From IMG/VR virus record IMGVR_UViG_3300050821_003022, positions 1-41,972 of that record: a stretch of 41,972 bases of DNA; one strand, given 5' to 3'. A model generated the notes under the pieces. That model saw nothing but the letters and a program-made list of their open reading frames with translations. It was not told the DNA's origin and ran no database searches. Origin of the DNA: a virus. Within the stretch, counting starts at the first letter, position 1; each line of letters opens with the position of its first letter. Both the position numbers and the translations under genes were made by a program. This document shows positions 25,033 through 32,201 of this stretch, piece by piece.

Positions 25033-26349
25033 ATGAAGATACTTATCATTGACCCTCAGGTTTCGTTCCTTGACCTTGCCATGCGAGCGCAGGACAGTGG
25101 CCATACGGTACGCTTGTATCTACCTCCGATGATGACAGGGAAGAAGAACCCTTCTGGAGATGGTATCGTAGATAAGGTAAGCGCTTGGATGCCTCACATG
25201 AAGTGGGCAGACCTTATCATCTTGGGAGACAATGTTAAGTACGCAGCGGAGCTTGAACAGTTCTTCAAGAAGGGCTATCCCCTGTTCGGGTGTAACCAGC
25301 AAGCGGCCGAACTGGAACTGGATCGGAAGCTTGGAATGGAGGTATTGGAGAAGTTCAAGATTCCTGTCCTTCCATACAAAGTATTTCGCGACTACGACGA
25401 AGCCATTGCCTTTGTTAGCAAAACCAAAAAGGCTTATGCCTCAAAACCCTGGGGTGGTAGTAGTGACAAAGCCCTGTCGTACGTAGCTGACTCTGCAAAG
25501 GATCTTGTGTTCAAGCTAACACAGTGGAAGAAGGAAGGCAAACTGAAGGGTGCCTTCATGCTTCAGGAAAAATGCAAGGGCATCGAGATGGCTGTGGGAG
25601 GCTGGTTTGGTCCTAGTGGTTGGGGAAAGAATCTTTGCGAGAACTTTGAATTCAAGAAACTGCTGAACGATGACCTTGGGCAAAACACAGGTGAGCAGGG
25701 AACAGTGCTTCGCTACGTTCAGAAGTCTAAGCTATTTGACGAAGTGCTCGAGCCAGTCACAGACTACCTTCACGGTCTGAAGTACACTGGCTACGTTGAC
25801 ATGAATGCTATGGTCGAGGAAGGTAAGCCAAAGCCGCTGGAGTTCACTATGCGCTTCGGTGTGCCAACGCAGATCATCCAGAGTGCACTTCATCGAGGCG
25901 ACCCTGTTGAGTGGATGGCTGATCTACTTGAGGGCCGCGACACTCTGCGAGCGAGTGATGACATAGCGCTGGGTGTAGCTATCTATCATGGTGACTTCCC
26001 TCATAGCCATATGACTGGCAAAGAGCTCACAGGAATCCCTATCTATGGTATCACTGCAGGGAACATGGATAACCTACACTTCTTCGAAGTGATGCACGGT
26101 CAGGTTCCACAGGAGACTGCCGGAGGTATCACCTGGGTCAAGGACTATGTGACCGCAGGCGATGAGATCATGATTGTAGTAGGTACTGGGAAGACTGTCG
26201 AAGAGGCCTATGACCGTGCTTACAAAGCTGCTTGGCAGCTGAAGATTCCCTCCAACAAAGGGATGCGTACTGACATAGGCTGTCGCCTCGAGGACGAGTT
26301 GCCTGAACTCCAGAAGCATGGCTATGCAAAGGGGATGCGCTATGGGTAG
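25033..26349 (+). CDS. PurD-like ATP-grasp ligase
   Basis: A 438-residue protein resembling phosphoribosylamine-glycine ligase. The N-terminal Rossmann-like part starts MKILIIDPQVSF; the ATP-grasp core includes YASKPWGGSSDKA and LQEKCKGIEMAV. The signature LEFTMRFGVPTQ (near 277) parallels LEFNVRFGDPE of PurD, and the C-terminal GKTVEEAYDRAYKAAWQLKI then MRTDIG matches PurD's last domain. The Asp of RFGDPE is replaced by Val, and the Gly/Glu substrate site may have changed. It may make a purine precursor or ligate an amino acid in another pathway. ATG preferred over a GTG three bases earlier. Confidence 0.75.
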   Translation: MKILIIDPQVSFLDLAMRAQDSGHTVRLYLPPMMTGKKNPSGDGIVDKVSAWMPHMKWADLIILGDNVKYAAELEQFFKKGYPLFGCNQQAAELELDRKLGMEVLEKFKIPVLPYKVFRDYDEAIAFVSKTKKAYASKPWGGSSDKALSYVADSAKDLVFKLTQWKKEGKLKGAFMLQEKCKGIEMAVGGWFGPSGWGKNLCENFEFKKLLNDDLGQNTGEQGTVLRYVQKSKLFDEVLEPVTDYLHGLKYTGYVDMNAMVEEGKPKPLEFTMRFGVPTQIIQSALHRGDPVEWMADLLEGRDTLRASDDIALGVAIYHGDFPHSHMTGKELTGIPIYGITAGNMDNLHFFEVMHGQVPQETAGGITWVKDYVTAGDEIMIVVGTGKTVEEAYDRAYKAAWQLKIPSNKGMRTDIGCRLEDELPELQKHGYAKGMRYG

Positions 26350-26659
26350 GCCAGCTAGAGGGCCTTATGATTACTGGGCACCGGGGGACTGGAATGCTCT
26401 TTGTTGGCGTTGTGGCTTCAAGTTCAAAGCAAGTATGCTCCTGAAGCACTGGCAGGGATTCTTCGTTTGCCGTAACTGCTGGGAACCTCGCCAACCTCAG
26501 GACTTCGTCCAAGGGACATATGATGTGCAGATACCTCCCTGGACTCAACCACCACCGGGGGAGATTTTTGTGGGTGCAGCTAATCTAACGACAGAAAATG
26601 ATCTCGACCTTCTGGTCGATCCCGATAACGGAGTTTTTACCGAGGCGATAACGAACTAA
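26342..26659 (+). CDS. Zinc-ribbon phage protein upstream of the tailspike
   Basis: A 105-residue protein; GGGG lies about 8 nt before the chosen ATG, which overlaps the previous stop. Two cysteine pairs (LCWRCGFKFKA and FVCRNCWEPRQPQDFV) about 20 residues apart make a zinc ribbon. Similar small proteins sit next to tail fiber genes in many phages. The C-terminal half is acidic and extended. Role unknown, possibly in virion assembly. Confidence 0.7.
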   Translation: MGRPARGPYDYWAPGDWNALCWRCGFKFKASMLLKHWQGFFVCRNCWEPRQPQDFVQGTYDVQIPPWTQPPPGEIFVGAANLTTENDLDLLVDPDNGVFTEAITN

Positions 26660-26660
26660 C

Positions 26661-28448
26661 ATGGGCGTAAGAATCTCTCAACTTCCAGTTGCAACCACTC
26701 CAACCGGTACAGAAGTTATTCCGATAGTTCAGGGTGGTGTCACAAAGCAGTTTACTATAGCGGGTCCCTCCGGCTCGTCGCTGGTGGGGTTTATACAGAG
26801 TGGGGCGGGGGCGGTTGCGAGGACGGGGCAGAGTAAGAACAGAGACGTTATCAGCGCATTTGATTTCCTATCCGGCGCTGAAATAGCCGATGTGCAGGCA
26901 CGCACGCTTAGTCTGGACTGCTCCGTTGACTTCCAGAAATTTCTGACCGCGTTAATAGCGACCAACGGTGCCGAAGGATTCATGCCTCATGGTCTATACG
27001 GCATCGGCTCAAGGCTGAAACTTCAGAACACCTATACATCTAGCGCCTTTGTTAAGTTGCGCGGCGAAGGAAATGGAAATCCAGCGGTCGCCGCCACATC
27101 GACTGGCGGCTCGATTCTCGTCGGATCAACGGGCGGCATTTTGCTCGACTGCGCTGGCGGCAGCAATATCACGCTGGAAGATTTTGGCATCATTTCCGGG
27201 ACCAGTACGCCGTCCACTATTGGCATTCTCGGGCAACGCGTCGCCGGCAATCAGTATTTTCAGAAGGTGAACTTGACTCGCGTCAGCATCGGGATCACGC
27301 CTAATGCGGCCGCCAACGGTGGATTAGGCACCTTCGCCATTGTCAACAAACGTGGGGAGCATCACAAGTATCAGGACTGCTGGTTCTACGCTGACCGACC
27401 TTACCTTGCAGACGGTAGTTCAGTGTATGCGACGCTAATTTCCCCGGACTATGCTGAATCCGTGCCCGCTGGCGGAACGCTTTCGGTGAATTACTTCGAC
27501 AACTGCGGATTCCTTGCTGCTACTGGAGATTGCGCGGAATTCCGCTCCACGTTTGAGATGGAGATTCGCGGTGGCTACATGCTGCTTTCGGACACATTCT
27601 CCGGCCTTCTGCTCGGGACATCAAACAGAAATATCAAACTCACTGGTCTCAATGCGGAACTCGGATCAGGAACGCCGAAGTGCCTTGTCAGAGCCATTTC
27701 TAATGTAAGTGGACTGACCGTCAAAGCGACGACGAATATTGCAACCTTGACCGCTATTAGAACGGTGAATGGTACTTCCATCCAGGGTGCCGACATAGAG
27801 CTTGGTTCTGGGTTTACTGCTGTGTTCGACAAGACTACCGAGTCCGGCTCGACCATGCAGGCTGCAACCATCAAATACAACTCTGGGCTAGGTCATACAG
27901 TCCCGGATGTCAGCTCGATTTATGCTTCGGTTCTCCTAGACGGCGCCGGAAGTTACGGTGCGGCTGAGTGGAGGCCCGTTCGTGCTCCAATCAATCTCGT
28001 CACGGGCTACATGCAGCCGCCCACAGCAACCACCGGAACGGACACCACCCCGGTCAATACCGAGACCTACATCTGCGAGGTGTGGGTGCCGTGCTCGATG
28101 ACGCTCACCGGGGCGGTTTTCCTTAGTGGTTCCGTAGGGTCCGGAAATGCCAAATTAGCCTTGGCAAGAGCAGACGGAACAGTTGTTGCTCAGACCGCGT
28201 CCTTTGGTATGGGCGGCGTCTCGGCTCAGTACTCAGGCAATAACTTTACTTCTTCCTATGCGGCGAAGGGGCCGGAACGATATTACGTCCTTCTACAGAT
28301 CGACAACTCAACGGGTAGGTACAGATCACACACGATAGGCAATTTCGGTGCGTCAAAAAAGACTGGTGAGACTTACGGGACATTCACAACGATTACGCCG
28401 CCCACGACTTTCACCGCCAATCTTGGGCCGATAGCGAGTCTCTACTGA
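26661..28448 (+). CDS. Tailspike, right-handed beta helix
   Basis: A 595-residue protein. The N-terminal 60 residues (ISQLPVATTPTGTEVIPIVQ) look like a virion-attachment domain, followed by the linker VGFIQSGAGAVARTGQSKNR typical of phage tailspikes. Residues about 70-440 have the strand-turn repetition of a pectate-lyase-like beta helix that would bind or cut surface polysaccharide. The last 125 residues repeat a domain found in the protein at 13677-14234. From about 26770 the base composition becomes visibly richer in GC than the surrounding genes, which suggests the distal part came from another phage. Confidence 0.75.
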   Translation: MGVRISQLPVATTPTGTEVIPIVQGGVTKQFTIAGPSGSSLVGFIQSGAGAVARTGQSKNRDVISAFDFLSGAEIADVQARTLSLDCSVDFQKFLTALIATNGAEGFMPHGLYGIGSRLKLQNTYTSSAFVKLRGEGNGNPAVAATSTGGSILVGSTGGILLDCAGGSNITLEDFGIISGTSTPSTIGILGQRVAGNQYFQKVNLTRVSIGITPNAAANGGLGTFAIVNKRGEHHKYQDCWFYADRPYLADGSSVYATLISPDYAESVPAGGTLSVNYFDNCGFLAATGDCAEFRSTFEMEIRGGYMLLSDTFSGLLLGTSNRNIKLTGLNAELGSGTPKCLVRAISNVSGLTVKATTNIATLTAIRTVNGTSIQGADIELGSGFTAVFDKTTESGSTMQAATIKYNSGLGHTVPDVSSIYASVLLDGAGSYGAAEWRPVRAPINLVTGYMQPPTATTGTDTTPVNTETYICEVWVPCSMTLTGAVFLSGSVGSGNAKLALARADGTVVAQTASFGMGGVSAQYSGNNFTSSYAAKGPERYYVLLQIDNSTGRYRSHTIGNFGASKKTGETYGTFTTITPPTTFTANLGPIASLY

Positions 28449-28460
28449 TGAACGACTCCC

Positions 28461-28552
28461 ATGATTGAACAGCGCAAGTGGAACGTCAAATGAACGACAC
28501 CGAACTCGCCCTCCTGAAGAACGATGTGGAGACAAAATGGAACTCCAACTAG
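28461..28552 (+). pseudogene. Gene-start remnants left at a tailspike recombination end
   Basis: Two tiny frames follow the tailspike stop: 28461-28493 (10 codons, IEQRKWNVK) and, joined by ATGA, 28490-28552 (20 codons, starting MNDTELALLKNDVE). The second matches the usual opening of small phage membrane-associated proteins but is cut after 15 residues. It looks like the first codons of a donor gene carried along with the imported tailspike. Confidence 0.4.
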
Positions 28553-28836
28553 ACCGCAGTCCAAGTGTGCTAGCTCTTGTAGGGCTTCTCTTTGCCCTAA
28601 CTGCCAGTGCTGCCTCTTCAGATCGTCTAATGTTGGAGAAGAAATGCCATAACACTGCTGTGTGGGCACTTGACATCTTCAATCAGGTGAAGCAAGCACC
28701 TAACGTTGGCCTTGATGGAATGCTAGAGGGAGATGAAACTGAGTTCACGTTCGTTCGTAAGTGGATCAAGGATGGTAAGAGTCGTGACGAGCTCTACAAA
28801 CATACCTTCGATAACTGCATGGGAACTCCGATATGA
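28537..28836 (+). CDS. Small exported or membrane-anchored protein
   Basis: A 99-residue protein; GGAG lies 6 nt upstream of the ATG, which overlaps the remnant frame. Residues 11-27 (VLALVGLLFALTASAAS) form a signal peptide or anchor. The rest is soluble and helical with two cysteines (C36, C94 region), suited to a disulfide in the periplasm. Position at the head of the lysis block suggests a role at the envelope, but the family is not recognised. Confidence 0.6.
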   Translation: MELQLDRSPSVLALVGLLFALTASAASSDRLMLEKKCHNTAVWALDIFNQVKQAPNVGLDGMLEGDETEFTFVRKWIKDGKSRDELYKHTFDNCMGTPI

Positions 28837-29285
28837 GCCTTGATCTCACAAACTGGCTACTGAGCACAACAGACTACCGAGCCGATGGAGTGTTCTCAGA
28901 GCTCCACTGTGATGATGAGCTATTCTCTGTAACACTAGAACATGCCTTTGCTCAGTCAGATAGCTCATTCGCACCAAAGTTACCCCGTGGAGCAACTTAC
29001 ACATGCAAGGTTGGTACTGGTCCTGCGAACGGAATGCACGTGCTAGAGCACTACAATCAGGGGAGGCCATTTGCAGCCTATGAGGTCATGGGAGTACCTG
29101 GGCACAGTGGTATCCTATTCCATGTAGGTAATACTAACAAAGATTCAGATGGATGCCTTCTCATGGGAGAGAAGATACTCACGCTTAGAGATAGCACCTG
29201 GATGATCTTTAAGTCCCAGGACACCTTTGTTAAGTTCATGCAGACGATGGATGGAATCGAGGAATTCACGCTGAGGGTAGAATGA
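28833..29285 (+). CDS. DUF5675-like protein in the lysis block
   Basis: A 150-residue protein with the DUF5675 pattern: FSVTLEHAFAQ near 31-41, KLPRGATYTCKV near 49-60, VPGHSGILFHVGN near 88-100, then DSDGCLLMG. The conserved His, Asp and Cys could form a catalytic site like those of peptidases acting on peptidoglycan, but the enzyme activity of the family is not known to me. Coupled by ATGA at both ends to its neighbours. Confidence 0.75.
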   Translation: MSLDLTNWLLSTTDYRADGVFSELHCDDELFSVTLEHAFAQSDSSFAPKLPRGATYTCKVGTGPANGMHVLEHYNQGRPFAAYEVMGVPGHSGILFHVGNTNKDSDGCLLMGEKILTLRDSTWMIFKSQDTFVKFMQTMDGIEEFTLRVE

Positions 29286-29524
29286 GTGATCCAGTTATCA
29301 TCGCACTAATCGTTGCAGTTGGTCCGACGCTGATAGGCTTGTTTAATGTCTACATGACGCACAGAAACTCTGGGGATATTAAGCAGGTGAAAGAAGCTAC
29401 TGATGGGATGAAAGATGCGCTAGTAGCAGTCACAAGGTCAGATGCTTTACAAGAGGGGCACGCTATCGGTGTGCAGGAACAGAAGGACAAACAGGGAACT
29501 GCCAGGAGAGAAGGAGACAGATAG
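29282..29524 (+). CDS. Small membrane protein, holin or spanin candidate
   Basis: An 80-residue protein with one N-terminal membrane segment (about 4-24, VIIALIVAVGPTLIGLF) and a charged, helical cytoplasmic or periplasmic tail. This topology fits a class of small lysis proteins, including inner membrane spanins and single-pass holins. It overlaps its upstream neighbour by ATGA. Confidence 0.6.
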   Translation: MSDPVIIALIVAVGPTLIGLFNVYMTHRNSGDIKQVKEATDGMKDALVAVTRSDALQEGHAIGVQEQKDKQGTARREGDR

Positions 29525-29526
29525 CT

Positions 29527-29853
29527 ATGACACCACAGGGCTATGAGCTAATAATCGCAGGAACAATCGGCGCCCTTGCTGCGGCACTCCCAGCTGTTGC
29601 AACGTTTATCTTACAGCTACGAAATAGGAAAAGCATGCAGGAGAACTCAAGCAAGCTCGACGTACTTCATGACACTGCGCAGAATGTCGAAGCGAAGGTA
29701 GATGTTGTGAAGACGCAGACTAATGGAGCACACACAGATATGCTAGAAGCTGCCAAGAAGGTATCATTCCAGGAAGGTGTAGAATGGCAGAAAGCACAGC
29801 AAGCTGCTCTAGAAGAGCAGACCCGTAGATCAACTGATCATAAGGAATCATAA
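29527..29853 (+). CDS. Small membrane protein with coiled-coil tail
   Basis: A 108-residue protein; GGAG lies about 11 nt upstream. One membrane segment (about 8-29, LIIAGTIGALAAALPAVATF) precedes a long charged helix with heptads (residues 38-75). The arrangement repeats that of the gene before it, so the pair may act together in lysis. Not recognised as a specific holin family. Confidence 0.6.
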   Translation: MTPQGYELIIAGTIGALAAALPAVATFILQLRNRKSMQENSSKLDVLHDTAQNVEAKVDVVKTQTNGAHTDMLEAAKKVSFQEGVEWQKAQQAALEEQTRRSTDHKES

Positions 29854-30047
29854 TGGACCTTTTCGTACTATTATTTGTTATAGCCATCATAGGTTTTGTT
29901 GCCTATGCACTTATCACTTGGGTAAAGATGCCCCCACCATTTCCAACTATCATTATAGCAGTAGCAGTTATTGCTGTTCTGATTCTTTTGTGGAACGTAT
30001 TTGGAGGGTACTTTCCTCATGTTCCAGTTGGAAGACACCCGCAATGA
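29853..30047 (+). CDS. Two-span membrane protein resembling Thivi_2564 family
   Basis: A 64-residue protein with two hydrophobic helices (about 3-22 and 31-51) separated by a short Pro-rich loop (KMPPPFPT) and ending in a glycine-aromatic segment after NVFGG. The pattern is that of the Thivi_2564 family of tiny membrane proteins found in bacteria and phages. Two spans, small size and place in the lysis block make it a plausible class II holin. Confidence 0.6.
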   Translation: MDLFVLLFVIAIIGFVAYALITWVKMPPPFPTIIIAVAVIAVLILLWNVFGGYFPHVPVGRHPQ

Positions 30048-30844
30048 ACTTAATTACAATTCCAGACCGTCGCTTCGGAGTAGCAAACCGTCGAGCTCTT
30101 CCTGTAATTCCCAGTGATGTTCTATGGGACTGTGACTTCACTCAGCCTCTAGGAAACTATGGTTGGGCAGAGCAGAGCAAAGTTCCAGGGCGTGCTACAC
30201 TAGTCACTGCTAACGGACGTACCTGCGTTCGTCTACACACTGAACCTGGAGATAACGGTGTCAATAATAGTCTGACCTGGGAGCGCAATGACCTCGAGGG
30301 TACAGTCCCTGCACTAATCTTCAACGAAGGACAGGAGATGTGGTTCGCACATAGCGTGCTATTTCCTAATGACTACGTCGATCCACCGGAGAGCCAGCTG
30401 AATGGAGTGTGGAATGCAGGTGTTGTATTTGACTTCCACAATAGCCTTCCCGGTGGTGGTCAAGCGAATTTCATGATGCTAGGCATGCCAGTCACTGCAA
30501 TTACTCCAGATAGATCAACTGGTATAAGCTATCAAATGAGCTGGGGAACGCAGGCTGCATCGCAAGCACAGAATTATCCCATTGGCCCTGTGCAACGCAA
30601 CGTGTGGTATGACTCAGTATATCACGCGCTCTGGACAGCAGGAGCAGGAGGTTACTTCGATGCGTGGACTAACGGGGTGCACAAGATGCACTACATAGGT
30701 CCAACGCTTTACTTTGGCCAAGGAGTTTATACCAAGCTGGCGAATTACCACACAGCGTTTGGCTTGCCAACATCAGTGTTGCATAGCAGAATAGTTGTGG
30801 GCAAGACTGCTGCCTCGGTAGCGCTTACACCACTGGGAGCTTGA
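30044..30844 (+). CDS. Polysaccharide lyase-like protein
   Basis: A 266-residue protein starting at an ATGA overlap. It has a jelly-roll-like pattern of the Polysacc_lyase family: VLWDCDFTQPLGNYGW near 23-38, RTCVRLHTEPGDNG, then EMWFAHSVLFPNDYV and a C-terminal GGYFDAWTNGVHKMHYIG segment. Such enzymes cleave acidic polysaccharides. No signal peptide is seen, so it would act after lysis or as a virion component. Placement inside the lysis block suggests breakdown of capsule or slime at release. Confidence 0.65.
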   Translation: MNLITIPDRRFGVANRRALPVIPSDVLWDCDFTQPLGNYGWAEQSKVPGRATLVTANGRTCVRLHTEPGDNGVNNSLTWERNDLEGTVPALIFNEGQEMWFAHSVLFPNDYVDPPESQLNGVWNAGVVFDFHNSLPGGGQANFMMLGMPVTAITPDRSTGISYQMSWGTQAASQAQNYPIGPVQRNVWYDSVYHALWTAGAGGYFDAWTNGVHKMHYIGPTLYFGQGVYTKLANYHTAFGLPTSVLHSRIVVGKTAASVALTPLGA

Positions 30845-30846
30845 GC

Positions 30847-31506
30847 ATGTTCACAGATCAGATGCTTGCCCAGCTTTGTTCAGACAGTTATGATTCCGAA
30901 GTAATCTGGGATCATGTCTGGACAGCAAAGGACGTACACGTCACTCACAGACTAATCAATGGTGTAGATGTTATTGTGTGTCGAGGTTCCGTTTGGACAG
31001 CTGAGGATGGTTCCTTTAATCCTATAGACTGGATACGAGACCTCGACGCTCTACCAGTGAAGCATCCATTACTAGGCTGGGTTCATGCGGGATTTGTTGA
31101 CTATATGGACCTTGTATTTGAGAATGTCATGGATGTAGTTGGTCGAGATGTTATCATTACTGGGCATAGCCTTGGTGCAGCGCGTGCGTCTGATCTGACA
31201 GGACTATTCTTAGCGCACGGTTGTAGGGTGATGGCTCGTGTTACCTTTGGCGAGCCGCGTCCAGGATTCAAACGCCTTGCTCAGATTATCTCTGATTCAG
31301 GCTGTGTGTCACGTAGTTACCGTAATGGACTAGATCCAGTCCCAGAAGTACCTGTACCATTCTGGCCTTTGCTTCCTTACATACATGTAACAGAACCAAT
31401 CTCATTCAACCTACCACCCCCTAACCCTATTCCAACAGAGTACCACCACGCTCCACTGTACGCAGCTGGAGTCCCTGCAACACCAATCCTAGGAGCTCCC
31501 TTATGA
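30847..31506 (+). CDS. Lipase-like alpha/beta hydrolase
   Basis: A 219-residue protein of the class 3 lipase type; the ATG at 30847 has GGAG 7 nt upstream and is preferred to a TTG six bases earlier. It shows the nucleophile elbow GHSLG at 106-110 (Ser108), an Asp at about 163 (NGLDPVPEV) and His200 or His201 (EYHHAPLY): a full catalytic triad. A conserved FGEPRPG segment follows the elbow. It may attack membrane lipids or host lipid surface layers at lysis. Confidence 0.85.
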   Translation: MFTDQMLAQLCSDSYDSEVIWDHVWTAKDVHVTHRLINGVDVIVCRGSVWTAEDGSFNPIDWIRDLDALPVKHPLLGWVHAGFVDYMDLVFENVMDVVGRDVIITGHSLGAARASDLTGLFLAHGCRVMARVTFGEPRPGFKRLAQIISDSGCVSRSYRNGLDPVPEVPVPFWPLLPYIHVTEPISFNLPPPNPIPTEYHHAPLYAAGVPATPILGAPL

Positions 31507-32000
31507 AGAGACTTACTTTGTTTGCCACACTGTTCACATGTGTAGCTTGCACTACGCCAATATCCAAAAGTGGGCCTATTCCACTGCCACCAGGAGTCGC
31601 ACGAGACCTCGTGGCGACAGGATTCAACCTTGACAATGCCGTTACAGTGGGAGCAATTCTGCCTACCGATCCAGCTGTAGGCTGCATTCACGGAGTGTTG
31701 GCTGAGGCAGGCCTGGACGCCCCTGCGTGCACGCCACCGGTGGCACCGGCTACAACTCCTGTGTGCCCTCCGCCTCCTCCCAGTTTCATTCCTGAGAATA
31801 GAGGTGCCGTGAGTGCTGGCTCGATCATCTACATTCACGCACAGCAACTCAAAGGACTACAGGGAGTCACAGTGCCAATGGAGTGCGATGCGATGGTAGG
31901 ACAGTTCGTGCGCCTTGGACTGACGAGTAGCAAACCTAGCAGTGCCCTGACGCCAGCGGTAGCTCCAGTTGTGGCACCGATTACTTCTCCACCGCAGTAA
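31503..32000 (+). CDS. Exported proline-rich protein, possible lipoprotein
   Basis: A 165-residue protein joined to the lipase by ATGA. The N-terminus (MKRLTLFATLFTCVACTTP) is a signal peptide with cysteines at 13 and 16, either of which might be lipidated, though neither matches the lipobox fully. The rest is Pro/Ala-rich with a CPPPPPS run. It could be an outer membrane spanin-type or scaffold protein. Its last 20 bases overlap a gene on the opposite strand. Confidence 0.6.
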   Translation: MKRLTLFATLFTCVACTTPISKSGPIPLPPGVARDLVATGFNLDNAVTVGAILPTDPAVGCIHGVLAEAGLDAPACTPPVAPATTPVCPPPPPSFIPENRGAVSAGSIIYIHAQQLKGLQGVTVPMECDAMVGQFVRLGLTSSKPSSALTPAVAPVVAPITSPPQ

Positions 32001-32169
32001 GCTTCGCAGGCGAGCGTGGAATTCTATCCATCCACCAACCTACTTTAGAACAATGCCGGAGGTAGAGTACCGCAGTGCGGCGCTTTGCCTCTAGCTCTTT
32101 GTTCTTGTAGGGCTGGCCGAAACGTTGGCGAGCAGCAAGCTCCTGGTCGATGTGATGTAGTCCGATCAT
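31981..32169 (-). CDS. Short leftward protein at the convergent junction
   Basis: A 62-residue protein. The start is well marked: AGGAGG, 4 nt, ATG. A shorter-frame extension upstream to 32226 has no such site. The protein is basic with a helical middle (KNKELEAKRRTAVLYLRHCSK); function unknown. It is the last gene of the leftward block and runs head-on into the late operon. A dispersed palindrome lies 13 nt before its start. Confidence 0.65.
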   Translation of the reverse strand: MIGLHHIDQELAARQRFGQPYKNKELEAKRRTAVLYLRHCSKVGWWMDRIPRSPAKLTAVEK

Positions 32170-32181
32170 GTTTCCTCCTGT

Positions 32182-32198
32182 TGTTCCAAATTGGTACA
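32182..32198. repeat. Dispersed 17-bp palindrome, copy F
   Basis: TGTTCCAAATTGGTACA, in the gap between the ATPase gene and the last leftward gene. Read on the minus strand it is TGTACCAATTTGGAACA, identical to the copy at 25006-25022, so the repeat faces the direction of transcription in both blocks. Confidence 0.75.
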
Positions 32199-32201
32199 CC
32201 C

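Noticed and set aside
613-32198. The 17-bp palindrome as a known LexA box
   Set aside because: Half-site spacing (GTTCC or GTACC with a 5-bp centre) does not fit the LexA boxes I know from the main bacterial groups, so no SOS link is claimed.
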